From NCBI GenBank assembly GCA_019096065.1, contig JAGUCH010000002.1:13590501-13654500 (forward strand): DNA of 64,000 nt. Reading direction: 5' to 3'. Below the pieces are notes generated by a model. That model did no database searches. It worked only from the letters and a program-made list of their open reading frames with translations, and had not been told where the DNA came from. A program made the position numbers and the translations under genes. Origin of the DNA: Paracyclopina nana (taxonomy: Eukaryota > Arthropoda > Copepoda > Cyclopoida > Cyclopettidae). Below are positions 1-11,300 of the stretch, in pieces; within the stretch, counting starts at the first letter, position 1; each line of letters opens with the position of its first letter.

Positions 1-726
1 AATTGATATCAATGTTGACATGATTGGTACATTGTCCTTCAACTGATCTTCCAGAGTCACTGGTGGCCTTACAGGCACAATAGCCCAAGCCGACATTCGT
101 AAAGGTCTCGATTGATTTTGCTGACGAATGAAATTTTTTAGCCTCGTATCATGGAAAATTGTACTGGCTATTAGGCCAAATATGAGCAATCCATGGCATA
201 ATGGAGTGAAGTTGTTGAAATTTTCCCGCATACAAACTGAGGTCAAAGGAGAGATTCTCATGCCCAAATAGAAACTTGCCAAAAAAGCACTTAGCATTGC
301 AGCACTCCATGTCATTACAGCCAGTATAGAGTAAAACTTAATGCTAGCATGGTCAACAAAAAGATTACGACCCGTTCTGTCGGCCATGTAGAATCTGATA
401 GTGGCCAAAAGATGGCTAGAGAAGATCACCGAATAGAAAGTGATTGGGTAGATTTCAATCATCATTGTACAAGCCATGTTACGGAGGTCAGGCCTTTCAA
501 ATGAAGCCATAAGGAATCCAGTGAGATGCAAACAGAGGCCTAGAAGTACAAAGCAAGCCTCGCATGTTAGCACCCTTTTGATGTGAACTGACACTTTGAG
601 GGACTTCTGTATGTAGATGAAGCTTAAAACGTTGGCTGTGAGCCCAATGGAAGAAGCAACAGACAAGTAAACTTTGAGCTCTGGCTTAAGCGCTACAAAG
701 TTGGTGGTGTTCATTGAAGAATTCAT
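1..726 (-). CDS. Divergent GPCR-like seven-helix receptor, C-terminal part missing
   Basis: An open frame of 242 codons starts at ATG 726-724 and runs off the left window edge without a stop. The N-terminus has two N-glycosylation sequons (NSS, NTT). At least four hydrophobic segments follow. The first contains the TM1-like motif GLTANVLSF, with the Asn typical of class A receptors. The third begins at a Cys and ends in ATIRFY, where a DRY-like motif would sit. The fourth has a conserved-type Trp (MTWSAAM). A further Cys lies before the next helix (SVCMREN), as expected for an extracellular disulfide. These features suggest a rhodopsin-like receptor, but the missing Asp of DRY makes it divergent. 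Ligand unknown. A GA repeat lies just upstream (about 741-756). It could instead be another multi-pass membrane protein. Confidence 0.55.
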   Translation of the reverse strand, partial: MNSSMNTTNFVALKPELKVYLSVASSIGLTANVLSFIYIQKSLKVSVHIKRVLTCEACFVLLGLCLHLTGFLMASFERPDLRNMACTMMIEIYPITFYSVIFSSHLLATIRFYMADRTGRNLFVDHASIKFYSILAVMTWSAAMLSAFLASFYLGMRISPLTSVCMRENFNNFTPLCHGLLIFGLIASTIFHDTRLKNFIRQQNQSRPLRMSAWAIVPVRPPVTLEDQLKDNVPIMSTLISI

Positions 727-1366
727 AGCAAACTGAATATCAAGAGAGAGAGAGAGCGGATCTCACTTCTCTTAGTGCCGTGCGCGCTCTAATGTTAAAT
801 GCCCGTCAAATCAAAAACATAATTTATAGTAACACATTGCTATGCTGCAAAAAAAATCCTAAAAGCAGCCTTTCAAAATGCCCAAAGCTAAGTCATACAA
901 CCTCAAAATTCGTAATTTCTACTCTCCCAGTATTATCAAGTTCTCGAACTGGAGTGGTACAAAATGTGCACGCTTATACGGTATTTGGTAGATGTATAGA
1001 AGGTTATTATTCAAGAACTGCTCAAAAATGCAGATAATCATGTGATGTCACTTGATGGAAGTATAAAAAATCAGGTTGGTAGAGATGAAATCATAAAGAT
1101 TGACTAGGGGAGGGAGAGAGGGAATTGATTATAAAAAACCAAGAAGTCAACACGTGGGGAATAGCTCCAAATTGAACCAAATAGATTTGATTTTGTGGGA
1201 GGAGGTCATATCATGAAGGACTCATGAATTAGGCGTTTTAAGACAACCAAGTATTATGACATGAAGAGAGCTGTCATCATTAAGGTGAAAATATATAAGT
1301 ATCAAGTACTATTACGACTCAAATCTCAATATCCTTGTACGAATCAGGGTTCTTTCTGGGTTGTGG
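727..1366. other. Intergenic: GPCR 5' side and Fos 3' UTR
   Basis: This AT-rich gap lies between two minus-strand genes. It should hold the receptor's promoter (GA-rich at 741-756) and the 3' UTR of the Fos gene. No further coding sequence is supported; the open frames here are short and without recognisable features. Confidence 0.5.
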
Positions 1367-2203
1367 TCAGGACTTTTTCTTTAACGAGCACTGGTGCACT
1401 TGCAACACACCTCTCAGCTTTTCCTTTTCACTTTCTAAGAGAGCTAATTCTTGTTGCATTTCACTCTTCACCGAAGACAGTTGGTCAACCTCGTTTTGCA
1501 GAGTGGCAATTTGGTCCAACCTTCGCTTACGGCACCTGGCCGCCGCTTCTTTGTTGCGCTCGCGTCGTAGCTGCCTTTTACGCTCGTCATCACTGGCTTG
1601 ACTTCTGCTTGATATCACATTGTTGTTATTGGTTCTACTATTGAATCCAGAGGAAGCTGTCACGCGGGTGGTGGTGTCAGGCTCACTTTTGATTTGTAAT
1701 GGCACTTGGTGATCGTTGCTTTCAGACACTAATACATCAGGCGTACTCATGATTGGACCTAAAATGAATCTAGCATTAGCCTCATTAATCCGCATCAAAT
1801 GGCCACTCATCAACTAGGCAATCCAGTATGACAAACCTAATCTTGTCAAGCCATTCAAGCATTTGGCCCGATTTGAAAAATAGCTTGAAACACAGAGTAA
1901 ATGTAAAACATCGTGATCGTGCTTACTTGGAAGAGGTGGGTGCAACATTTCCACTGAGTCCGGTCCTGGTAAAGGCGGTAGAGGTTCCGAAGTTGGTGGT
2001 GGCGTCGCATGTTCCAATACTATGGCGGGAGGTACGAAATGAGCAGCATTCTGGTGCAACACTGGAGGTCCTTCACTAGCCTCAAGGAAGATCTGTTCAA
2101 TGTTCCTCAAAGTCGTGGGTGTCAAGGTGGGCGTGGTCAAGGTGGGCACACCTGCCGCCGCTGATGAGCAATCCAGCCTCAGATTCTCACTACTATTACT
2201 CAT
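1367..2203 (-). CDS. kay: Fos/kayak-type bZIP transcription factor
   Basis: The N-terminal exon (ATG 2203-2201, to about 1927) carries LTPTTLRNIEQIFLEA, which resembles the N-terminal motif of arthropod kayak proteins. The second exon (1813-1367) carries a complete bZIP domain: a basic region with RRERNKEAAARCRKRR, then a leucine zipper with heptad Leu/Val. Fos proteins act in the nucleus as obligate heterodimers with Jun at AP-1 sites. The protein stops soon after the zipper (VHQCSLKKKS), so it lacks the long C-terminal activation region of vertebrate Fos unless more exons exist. Odd point: the best donor (AA|GTAAGC at 1926) leaves one extra base, while the acceptor at 1815-1814 needs phase 0, so this simple two-exon join is out of frame. 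A missed micro-exon, an alternative donor (for example TCA|GTGGAA) or an indel could explain it. ATF3-like is the alternative call. Confidence 0.82.
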
Positions 2204-2287
2204 GTTTCATCTGAAAAGAAAAAAAAGATGTTTACACAACTCGAATGCGAAGGTGAGTCATCTTCATCGTTAGCGGAGATGTTTATT
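2204..2287 (-). promoter_or_regulatory. 84-nt NCOA5-Fos gap with poly(A) signal and 3' splice acceptor
   Basis: An AATAAA hexamer (2287-2282) begins one base after the NCOA5 stop codon. About 70 nt further on is a pyrimidine-rich tract ending in TTTTCAG (AG at 2212-2211), 8 nt upstream of the Fos ATG. No upstream 5' exon fits between the two genes. This looks like the poly(A)/trans-splice arrangement of a spliced-leader operon, although a cis-spliced 5' exon lying inside or beyond NCOA5 is possible. Confidence 0.5.
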
Positions 2288-3844
2288 TTAATAGCGCGAT
2301 CCATATCCTTGATAGGCATATCCAGATGAGGAGTGCGACGATCCTGGCCCAGCATAAGGCCCTTGGGGTACTCCTTGGGCACTGCTGTTGAGCAGGTTGG
2401 GCCCAGTCTTGATCAAGCTGTCAATTGCTTTCTGCAAAGAAGCACTCAGCTCCGGTGCAATGGTGGCCTTGGGAGCTGGTTCAGCCTCCTTCGGCTTGTT
2501 GAGAATATCCAGGATTCTCGTTTGAATTTCATCCTGCTTAGATTTCGTGGCGGGATCTACTTGAGGTCCAATTGGTGGCGTGAGAAGGTTGGCAGGGATA
2601 TTATCGCCATACTCGTTTCGCAGCATGTCCTCTCTTTTCTTGACCAAGTACTTGATCAGCTTGTCGTATTCCATCACAGAGAGAGGACGAGCGTCCATCA
2701 AAAAGCCGAATACTGTGTAAACATCTTCTGGCATGCCATGATTATTCCGTGGCGCAAAGGAAGTTCCAGGGCCTCCATAGTTGGGGATCGGGGGCATAGA
2801 CTGGGGCGGCTGATCGAGCCCTGACTCGTATGTTTGTACCATAAGAGTAACAGCGTCTTCAAGGGGCATGTTGCGATGCTCTTGCTGCTGTCCCTGCAAG
2901 ATTTTGATAACATACAAAACTGTATGAGGCGACCAAGACTGAGAAACTCACCTGAAGCACGTTCAAAGTAACAGAGCTGTGGTCCTCATTAAGGGGCGTG
3001 ATCAAGAGAGCAAACGTGACTCCGCGACTGGCAATGTTGCCCATGATCTTGTTCAGGTCCACCTTAGGATTAGGGAAGAGCACGTCAACTTTCATGCCCA
3101 TGTTTTTCAGCCTCGTCTCAATTCTCTCTGCATACTGTCTTTGGTTCCTCGACACGCACACAATTTCACAATCATTTATCTTCATAGGTGCCATTTCACT
3201 ACGTAGCTGAAATGGGGTCGTGCTTTTTACAGGGCCTAATCTTATGAAAGCAGATATTAACATACAGGTTGCGGTGGTTGATCGTAAGCTGATGGAGGTC
3301 CTTGATAATAGTCATTATTGTAGCCTCCGCGCCCTCGGCCACGCCCTCGTGGGGGAGGACCATCGAAATTGCCTCTTCCGCGCCCGCCACGACCTCCGCC
3401 GCCGCGCCCACCTCGGTAACTATTGCTGTAGTCATCCATTACAGGCTGCATGTCTGGTGGGGGCACAGGCACAGGGTCAAAACCTGGGGGTGGCACCGCT
3501 GTGAGAGAGTCCGTTTGGGGTGGGGGCGGGACAGCATTTCTTTTAGCATGCTTTACGTCAATCTTCTTCCCTAATAGCAAGGTGCCATTCTCCTTTTCTA
3601 TGGCGGCCAAAGCTTCAATGGGGCTAGAGAATTGCACAAAGCAGAATCCTTTGTGCACCGAAACGCCCAAAACTTTGCCGTGTTTCTGTTGCAAAAAACA
3701 CAAAAATACACAATTAACGATACCAATCTAGGCGTTCGATTAATGAAGCCCTACCAGAAAATGCTGTTCTATGAGGCCTGGATCGGTGTCAGGAGCCACG
3801 TTTCCAATAAATATACGTGACTCTTGATTATCATTGCGGTCCAT
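2288..3844 (-). CDS. NCOA5: Nuclear receptor coactivator 5 homologue
   Basis: Four exons join in phase 0: 3844-3755, 3685-3266, 3206-2952 and 2893-2288, giving 456 residues (human protein about 579). The first two exons make an RRM: RNP2-like IFIGNV at residue 11 and RNP1-like KGFCFVQF after the first splice. An Arg-Gly/Pro-rich stretch follows (RGGRGGGGRGGRG). The third exon holds the class II tRNA-synthetase anticodon-binding-like domain seen in NCOA5 (DCEIVCVSRNQRQYAERI; KVDVLFPN), and the fourth begins with the conserved QEHRNMPLEDA. The C-terminal PSVQKALD-type motif is matched by SLQKAIDSLIKTGPNLL. Known role: a nuclear coregulator that binds nuclear receptors. It lies 84 nt upstream of Fos on the same strand and is divergent from NDUFB1. 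Confidence 0.9.
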
Positions 3845-4658
3845 GGTGTCTGTTGTTAACGAGGTGCGATTTCACGAAATATCTTTCCTTCTGAATTTAG
3901 CTGGCATCAAAACAATTTTTCTAAGCTGACGCACCAAAATTAAAGCACAGCTTTGCAGCTTCATTTTCGGCTATTGATCGTAGAGTCAACTAAGGCATCC
4001 AATAATTAAATTATAAAGTTTATTTCATTTTTTATATTATTATTAGCGCATCAAATACGCTTAAAATGTGATTTTTAACAAGTATGATTAGAATTTTTCC
4101 ACCACAATTTTGCCTTAGAATTTTAAGGTAAGTTGTCTAAGAGCCGAGTACTTTTATTTTTTAGGCAGAAATGAGTTCGTTTGCATCTAAAAATTATTCA
4201 AATTGAATTCTGTCTTGTACATTGCTTATACTTTGTTTGGCTTTTAAAACGAATGTACATCGGAGATTGTGCCGTTATTATTACGTCAAGTGAAATTCTA
4301 AAAGAAATATACAATTATTTTTCAATTTGACTTTGATTTCCGATCCGTTTATCTTTCCATTTCATAACAAAAATAAAACTCGCCATATTTATTCTTGGCT
4401 TTTCTGTGCCTCCCTTTCTTTTCATGGCCTCATCTGGGGTCTCGAAGCTAACATTTAGCCAGTTATTCAAGAAATACTCGTACTACACCAAAAGGTGAAA
4501 TTTATTGCAATGTCATCAAGCTTGATTCATCACCAAATGCTTTTTTCTAAGGTACTTTTTGACAGTGTTTGCACCAACCTTGGTATTCTCTGCCATCTAT
4601 TACGACTACAGTCGTACACGTAAATTGAAGCTGCAATTGGAAGAAGCAAACAGACAGA
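3845..4658. other. Intergenic, shared upstream region of NCOA5 and NDUFB1
   Basis: An AT-rich 814-bp stretch separates the NCOA5 start (minus) from the NDUFB1 start (plus), so it probably contains both promoters. No repeat or additional gene was recognised. Confidence 0.5.
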
Positions 4659-4889
4659 ATGGGAGTGAATCCTAGAAACTTGCATGTTCGAGGCAACTCT
4701 CCAATTTTCATCTCGGTTCTCGGGGTGACTGGCTTTGCATTGATGTTGGCAACGGGCTTGTATTTGGACCGAGTTGAAGCATATCGCCTCACCAGATTCA
4801 GAGACAAGTCAATGTTGTATGGCAAAGAGAAGCTGGAAGGCGAGTCGCCATCTTGGGGAGGAGAGTATTGGTCTTTTTTTGGAAAATAA
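4659..4889 (+). CDS. NDUFB1: Complex I subunit NDUFB1 (MNLL) homologue
   Basis: This single-exon gene encodes 76 residues. A hydrophobic segment (about residues 16-36, FISVLGVTGFALMLATGLY) is followed by YLDR and then LTRFRDKSMLYGKEKL. These align with the human NDUFB1 pattern [20 protein letters not shown], including the spacing of helix, YLDR and KSMLF. The family is a single-pass accessory subunit of mitochondrial NADH dehydrogenase in the inner membrane. An AATAAA lies about 45 nt after the stop. The protein is slightly longer than the human one (58 residues). Fast-evolving small subunits like this are often missed by annotation. Confidence 0.85.
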   Translation: MGVNPRNLHVRGNSPIFISVLGVTGFALMLATGLYLDRVEAYRLTRFRDKSMLYGKEKLEGESPSWGGEYWSFFGK

Positions 4890-4972
4890 CTTTTTGGACA
4901 TGTACATCCCTTTAGTCTTGATTAAATTACAAAATAAATAATACATGATTGGCTTTGTTTGCGACACTATTT

Positions 4973-5203
4973 TTACACTTTTCCATGAATATTGCAATAA
5001 TCTAATTGACATTTTACTCTGCAACATGATGGCATCTCTTCGCCCTTAAGCCCATATTTTTGTTTTTTGTCAGAGGTACAATATTCAGCTGAGCATTTAA
5101 TGTTACAATTAATATTGGAAGAGCGCAAAGCCCATCCATATCCATTTTTGCCATTATTGAATGTTAATACTGGGTAGCAATCTGATAAATGCACATTTTC
5201 CAT
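4973..5203 (-). CDS. Possible cysteine-rich exon, three-finger-like tail
   Basis: A 76-codon frame has eight Cys residues, ending ...SCCRVKCQLDYCN followed by seven residues. The C-x4-CN ending and preceding CC recall Ly6/uPAR (three-finger) domains. The ATG is directly preceded by an acceptor-like TTCTATCAG, so this may be a terminal exon whose upstream exons are lost or not recognised. No signal peptide and no poly(A) signal were seen. It may be a chance frame. Confidence 0.25.
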   Translation of the reverse strand: MENVHLSDCYPVLTFNNGKNGYGWALRSSNINCNIKCSAEYCTSDKKQKYGLKGEEMPSCCRVKCQLDYCNIHGKV

Positions 5204-5331
5204 CTGATAGAATTGAATTTGTGCAATTATTTAAAAAATCAATTATCAAGCCTTGAGATCTGCACTAAGTTTAAAGGGGCCTAGTGAGCCTAAATTGGTC
5301 AGAGAACGCTCAGCTTCAAGATTGAACAAAA

Positions 5332-8300
5332 ATGGTGGCAGTTTTAGTCAAAGGAATAATTGCAGTTGTGGCAGCACTATTGACTATTGGCGTATTCACT
5401 GGCATTGGGGTTGTCGTTTATCAGCATAACAACAAAGAAACTGATGTAACTTCTTCTAAAACATCCACTACTACAACACCTATGACCACTAATGCAACAA
5501 CTTTGCAAAGCAATGGAACAACTTTGTCTACAAATGGGACCACTTTGTCAACAAATGGAACCACTTTGCCAACAAATGGGACCACTATATCGACCAATGG
5601 AACCACCTTGTCAACAAATGGAACAACTTTGCCAACAAATGGAACCACTTTGCCAACAAATGGAACAACTTTGTCTTCAAACGGGACAACTTTGTCAACA
5701 AATGGGACCACTTTATCGACCAATGGAACCACTTTGACAACAAATGGGAACAATTTATCGACCAATGGAACCACTTTGTCAACAAATGGAACCACTTTGT
5801 CAACAAATGGAACCACTTTGCCAACAAATGGAACAACTTTGTCTTCAAATGGGACAACTTTGTCAACAAATGGGACAACTTTATCAACCAATGGAACCAC
5901 TTTGTCAATAAATGGAACCACCTTGTCAACAAATGGAACCACTTTGTCAACAAATGGAACCACTTTGTCAACAAATGGAACCACCTTGTCAACAAATGGA
6001 ACCACCTTGTCAACAAATGGAACAACTTTGTCAACAAATGGAACCACTTTGTCATCATTTGGAACCACTTTGTCTTCAAATGGGACAATTTTGTCAACAA
6101 ATGGAACCACTTTGTCAACAAATGGAACCACCTTGTCAACAAATGGAACAACTTTGTCATCAAATGGTACCACTTTGTCATCAAATGGCACCACTTTGTC
6201 ATCAAATGGCACCACTTTGTCATCAAATGGCACCACTTTGTCATCAAATGGCACCACTTTGTCATCAAATGGTACCACATTGTCATCAAATGGAACAACT
6301 TTGACCACAATTGAAAGCAATACTACAAAATTTGGAACCTCATCAACAACTTCAATGCCAGCAAATGTGAGCACTGAATCAACTGTAGCATTTACAACTG
6401 GAAGCTCATCTATGTCAACAACTACTGAGCATGGAAATTTGTCATCAATTGGGAGCTCATCATCCACAGCTGTTGTAACCAATGGAACCTCAATTTTGAC
6501 AACTTCCTCACTTACAAATATCAGCTCTACTCTAGCAACCTCATCAGAAAGCTCCTCATCAGGAGTTGCAAGTACATTTGGAAGCCTGTCATCATCTAGC
6601 ATACCAGTTGGTGAAAGCACTTCAACAGAAAATATCAGTATTACTGTGACAACTACTCAGAGCTCCTCAGATTTAACAAATGGAGCAACAATAACAGCAA
6701 CTGATACCTTAGTAGGCACTAATGGAACCACTTCAACAAATGGTAATACTGCTTCTGAAACTAGCACAGAGCCCACTGGTCCGTCAACTAATGGAACAGC
6801 CACCTCATCAACTGTGACCACAACTTTTGCAACAAATGGTAATTTTTTTTACTCACTGTAAACCGAATTTCCTTGTGAGTAATTCACTTTGCCGGTTTGT
6901 GCTTTTTTGCACTCCCGATGCGCTATGAAGTAAATGATAACCCTAGGGATATTTTTTGCTTAGCAAATGGTAAATGAGAACCCTAGGGTTACTTTTTACT
7001 TAGTAAATGGTAAATGAGAACCCTAGGGTTACTTTTTACTTAGTAAATGGTAAATGAGAACCCTAGGGTTACTTTTTACTTAGTAAATGGTAAATGAGAA
7101 CCCTAGGGTTACTTTTTACCAACAATTTTCAACAAGTCAGGTTGCATTTCTTGGTCATCCAGATCGCACATTACTTCTTGCTGATCTTGAGCTTCCTCCA
7201 TAGCCACAGATTGAACACTATTACTGGTTGGAACAAGGATTGGGCTTCGGAAAAGTGACAGCTTCCATTTTTTTGTGAAATTCTTCTCAACGTTCTCTAG
7301 GATGTAACAATGAACTGATGAAGCAAGAAAAACAGCTGCACAGCAGATCTGTGATTTTCTTGCTGAGATCTCAGTGCATCTGCTTCTGCAGAGTTACCAA
7401 AGAAGGCAATACAAATCAGCCGATTCTTATGAACAGAAGCCAAATTTTGAAATTGCGCTTGATTTTGGCAAGTTCACTTGGAAATTCGGTTTAAGTGCAT
7501 AAAATTTGTTCCTGCTGCTTTTTGGGACTTCGAAGGTGCGGTAAGAATTGCGCTCTTTTCGGGACTGAGAAGGTGCGGTAAAAATTGCGCGAGTACGGTA
7601 AACATAAAACCAAGACGAATCTTTTTACCAAGCGAAGCGAGGTCAAAAGTGAGTCGAGGTTTTATGTTTACCATACAAGCAGGTAATATCTATTTATATA
7701 TGTAAACAATTTATAAAACAAGCTTATAAAATAGCTGAGCAAATTTTGTAAAGTAAAAATCGAGTTGCATTTTTACGGGCTCTAGCTTGCGAGAGCCAAG
7801 TAATGCTATGAGATTTTTACTTTGCAAAATGAGCTCAGATATTTTGTAAGCCTGTTTTATAATTAGTTTACATAAATATACAATTTTATATGATGAAAAG
7901 TATGTTAATGAAGTTACCAGACCATGCAATCTTGACTTAGCATCTGATCCATTACTTTGAAGGCTTGTTGAGAGGCCCTCAGAAGGGCAAGAGTAGTTGA
8001 AATCGCTAATCAATCAATTAAAAATTGTGCATTTTGAATTTGGCACTTTTTGGAGCTTAAAGATCTGTTAGATCAAGTTTTGTCTGGTATCTCTGATAGA
8101 GACTCTACTCTTCTAGTAAGCTTAGCTCAGCTTAGAAGAAGAATAAAAAGGAATTCTAACAACAATTTTTCTAATTGTAATGGAAGCTCAGTCAGTAGAG
8201 CGCCGGATTCCTAATCCTGGGGTACAGGGTTCAATCCCCATATGCGGTGTTTTTTCTCCTTTTTTCTGCAATCGGATTTACTTCTTGGACAATATCATTG

Positions 8301-11300
8301 TAACAGAGGAGCAACACACCTTATAAAATACTTTATTATGTGTGTCACTTGATAAAGTTAAATGTCTGAGCTTTTATACAGTCTGACCGTTCAAAATTGG
8401 ACGGTACAGGAATCTAAACTTTTTGTCACATATTCAAGAAATACTGTATTGGTAGCTCAGTCAGTAGAGCGCCGGACTCCTAATCCTGGCGTACAGGGTT
8501 CGATCCCCATACATGGCATTTTTCCTCATTTTTTCTGCAATCGGATTTACTTCTTGGACAATATCATGGTAACAGAGGAGCAACACACCTTATAAAATAC
8601 TTTATAATGTGTGTCAATTGATAAAGTTAAACGTCTGAGCCTTTATATATGTGAAGTTATATGAACTGAGACAAATTGGTAAACTGAATTATACATGCGA
8701 AAATTGCTTTCCATCATATAAAATAATTGCCTGTAGTGCCACTTAATGGCCAAAATAGTTTGTTGAGCTTTTCATGTGACACGGTGTACACAATATTGAA
8801 TTTGGACTTCATTCTAAAGTTATAATTTATTTATCATATTGCCATCATTTTACATTTCATGAGAGATGAAAAAGGGGAGTCATTTAGCAAAGTGCAGCAA
8901 CTACAATAGCATGGCAGATATGAAAAATGTTTATAAAATATAGTGTGCTTATTTTCTGATTTTAGAGGGGGTTGAATTGCATTTCTGATCAACCTTGTAA
9001 AATGAGAGCACTTGAAAACTTTTAAACTCATATGTAATGAGAAGCTATGACATGGCAGAGACTTAAATTGAAAGAGAAGCAAAGAAAAAATTTAAACATT
9101 CCACTTTTTTGCTATGCGATTTAAGTTATCTTTTTTCATTACTTCTATATAGATGTATACTTTCAAAAAATGCCATAATCAGCATTTTTTTGACAATAAA
9201 AATTCCATTTAGGGTAAAGCCAAAATCAGCGCCATATCAGAAAGAGATTAGACATAGTACCTTGGTTTCTCTAGAGTCACTAGATTTTCCATCAAATAAT
9301 ATTAGAGTAACCAGGTTAGCAAGTTTGATTATACAGTCTGTCCGTTCAAAATTGGACGGTACGGGAATATAAACTTTATGTCACATATCAAAGAAATACA
9401 GGACTTTTATATGATATCGATGGAAACATTGAGTCTTTTCCCGTCTTTTTTGTAAAAATAGTAAAAATCAATTTAGGAGGGAAAAAAACGAGAAAATTCA
9501 ATTTTCCCAAGGCAACCCAGAAAATTGTCACAAAACAAACTGATGCCTCATTTATTTTTTGCGATCACCCGGAATTCTTATTAATATTTTTCATTTTAAC
9601 AGAAAACAAAAAAGATGTCCAAAGGTTCAAGCTTTCCAATGATACCCATTATGCCTCGAAATCCATGAATTCATAACATTAACTTTTGATTCACGCACCG
9701 TCCAATTTTGAACGGTCAGACTGTATATATATTGGAGAATTGACTTATCTGTAAGTGTTTGGCCATTTCCAGGAATGCTTTGCTGGGAATGATAAAATGG
9801 CTGTACCATAAAAATTACTTGTAAATATACTGAAACTTTCAATAAGAACCTTATAACTGCCAACAATTAAAGTTAGAGGCACTTAGTCAACTTACATTCA
9901 AACTATACATGGCATTGATCACAAATGGATCACTTCTGAAATATTTGGAATGAAAACTCAGCCCCAGCCCAAACTCAGGCAGCCAGCGACAAAAAACCAA
10001 TGTACTCTCTTTTGGAGTGTCCCAAAAAAGAGGCAAGCACCCCCTATAATGTCACGTAATTTCGCTTCTTTAGTAATCTAAGTCTCTGTGACATGGGATT
10101 TTAGGGTTAAAGCAAAGTTGTGATCAGACTAAATAGTTTCATTAATCTTAGATTAAATGTTGAAAAACAAGGGATGCAAAATAGTCAAGTAATAAAATAT
10201 ATTCAAAATTATTATAGGATTTTGGTGACCACATTTTAGGTTTGGTAACAGGTAAGCTTCTAGGAAAAAGTCATGATGAGAACTTTTATCAACCAAATCA
10301 AGGCAGATTTTTGACTGCCATTTAAAAGTCAAAGCGAATCGGTGATTTTCAAAATCCATCATTATGAAAAAATAATGAAATAAAATGATTCATTAGATAT
10401 TGGAGGTCTTATGCATCCCATGGCTTCAGCTAAAATTGGCTAGAAGGATTATGCTTTATACCAATTGAGTCATCAAAACTGGGTAAGCGCTATGGCCGAT
10501 TCGGCCGGTTTATTTAGTGTGACAGTCCAACCAGCGCATATTATTTCTCACGACTCAATGGGTAGTTTTGCCCCATAGAAAAATTATTAAGATTTACAAC
10601 AGCTTTTTGATTTTACTGCTATGAATCATCAAAGTTACTTTTTACATAAGCAAGAACTTTTTAGAAACATAAGAATACTCATAATGAAATTCTGAAGTAA
10701 AAAACAAAAGCATACAATTGCAATGAACATAGCCAATTTTGAAGTGCATGCTACACTTAGCTAGTATTTGGATAATTTAATTCATAGATTTTCTTTTTCA
10801 AATTAGAAAACCACTCCATTGTATTACAGGGACAACCACCATTGAGAATGAGAACTCTTCTACATCAACTAAACAAACAAATATCACCATCATTACAACT
10901 TTGTCAACGGGCACAACAACAACTACCTTCATAATTACTGATTCAAATTATACAACTTCAACAGCAAACACCTCAGCAAATATTCCTACAACAACACCTG
11001 ACCCATGCAATGCAATACCATCAATACCAGAAGAAACACCCAATAGTGGCCTTTGTGACCCTGCTCTGAACATACCAGAATGTAACTATGATGATGGCGA
11101 TTGTTGCTTAAATATTATAGATGACCAAATATGTCCACCTTTACCATATGAAGGCTGTTTCTGCCACTCTGATCAAGTTATGCATCCTTCATTATCAAAT
11201 AGTAAAACAATCAATTTTTAGTACATAGCATGAAAATTGAGCCAATACACATTCAAAGGTACCAACTGCAATGCGATGTATGCCATAACAATTGGTATTG

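Larger units (their letters stand above)
6839..10829 (+). other. Intron 1 of the LNR gene, 4 kb, repeat-rich
   Basis: The donor is G|GTAATT at 6839 and the acceptor TTACAG at 10829; joining them restores ATNG-TTTIENEN in phase 1. The intron carries a 40-bp satellite, two hairpin MITEs, two tRNA-derived SINEs and a TA-flanked MITE, described separately. The stretch 9730-10829 shows no gene and no clear repeat. Confidence 0.8.

Noticed and set aside
5421-6620. 399-codon open frame antisense to the NGT repeat
   Set aside because: It is a shadow of the 21-bp repeat, whose complement lacks stop codons in this frame; no start context, signal or family features.
6925-7130. Interstitial telomere repeat
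   Set aside because: AACCCTAGGGTT is a palindrome within a 40-bp unit, not a tandem run of a telomeric hexamer or pentamer.
8176-8250. Functional tRNA genes (CCT anticodon)
   Set aside because: Acceptor stems do not pair and anticodon stems are mismatched; the shared unrelated tail shows SINEs.
8176-9728. CRISPR-like array from regularly repeated short words
   Set aside because: This is animal nuclear DNA; the repeats are SINE and MITE ends with no spacer periodicity.
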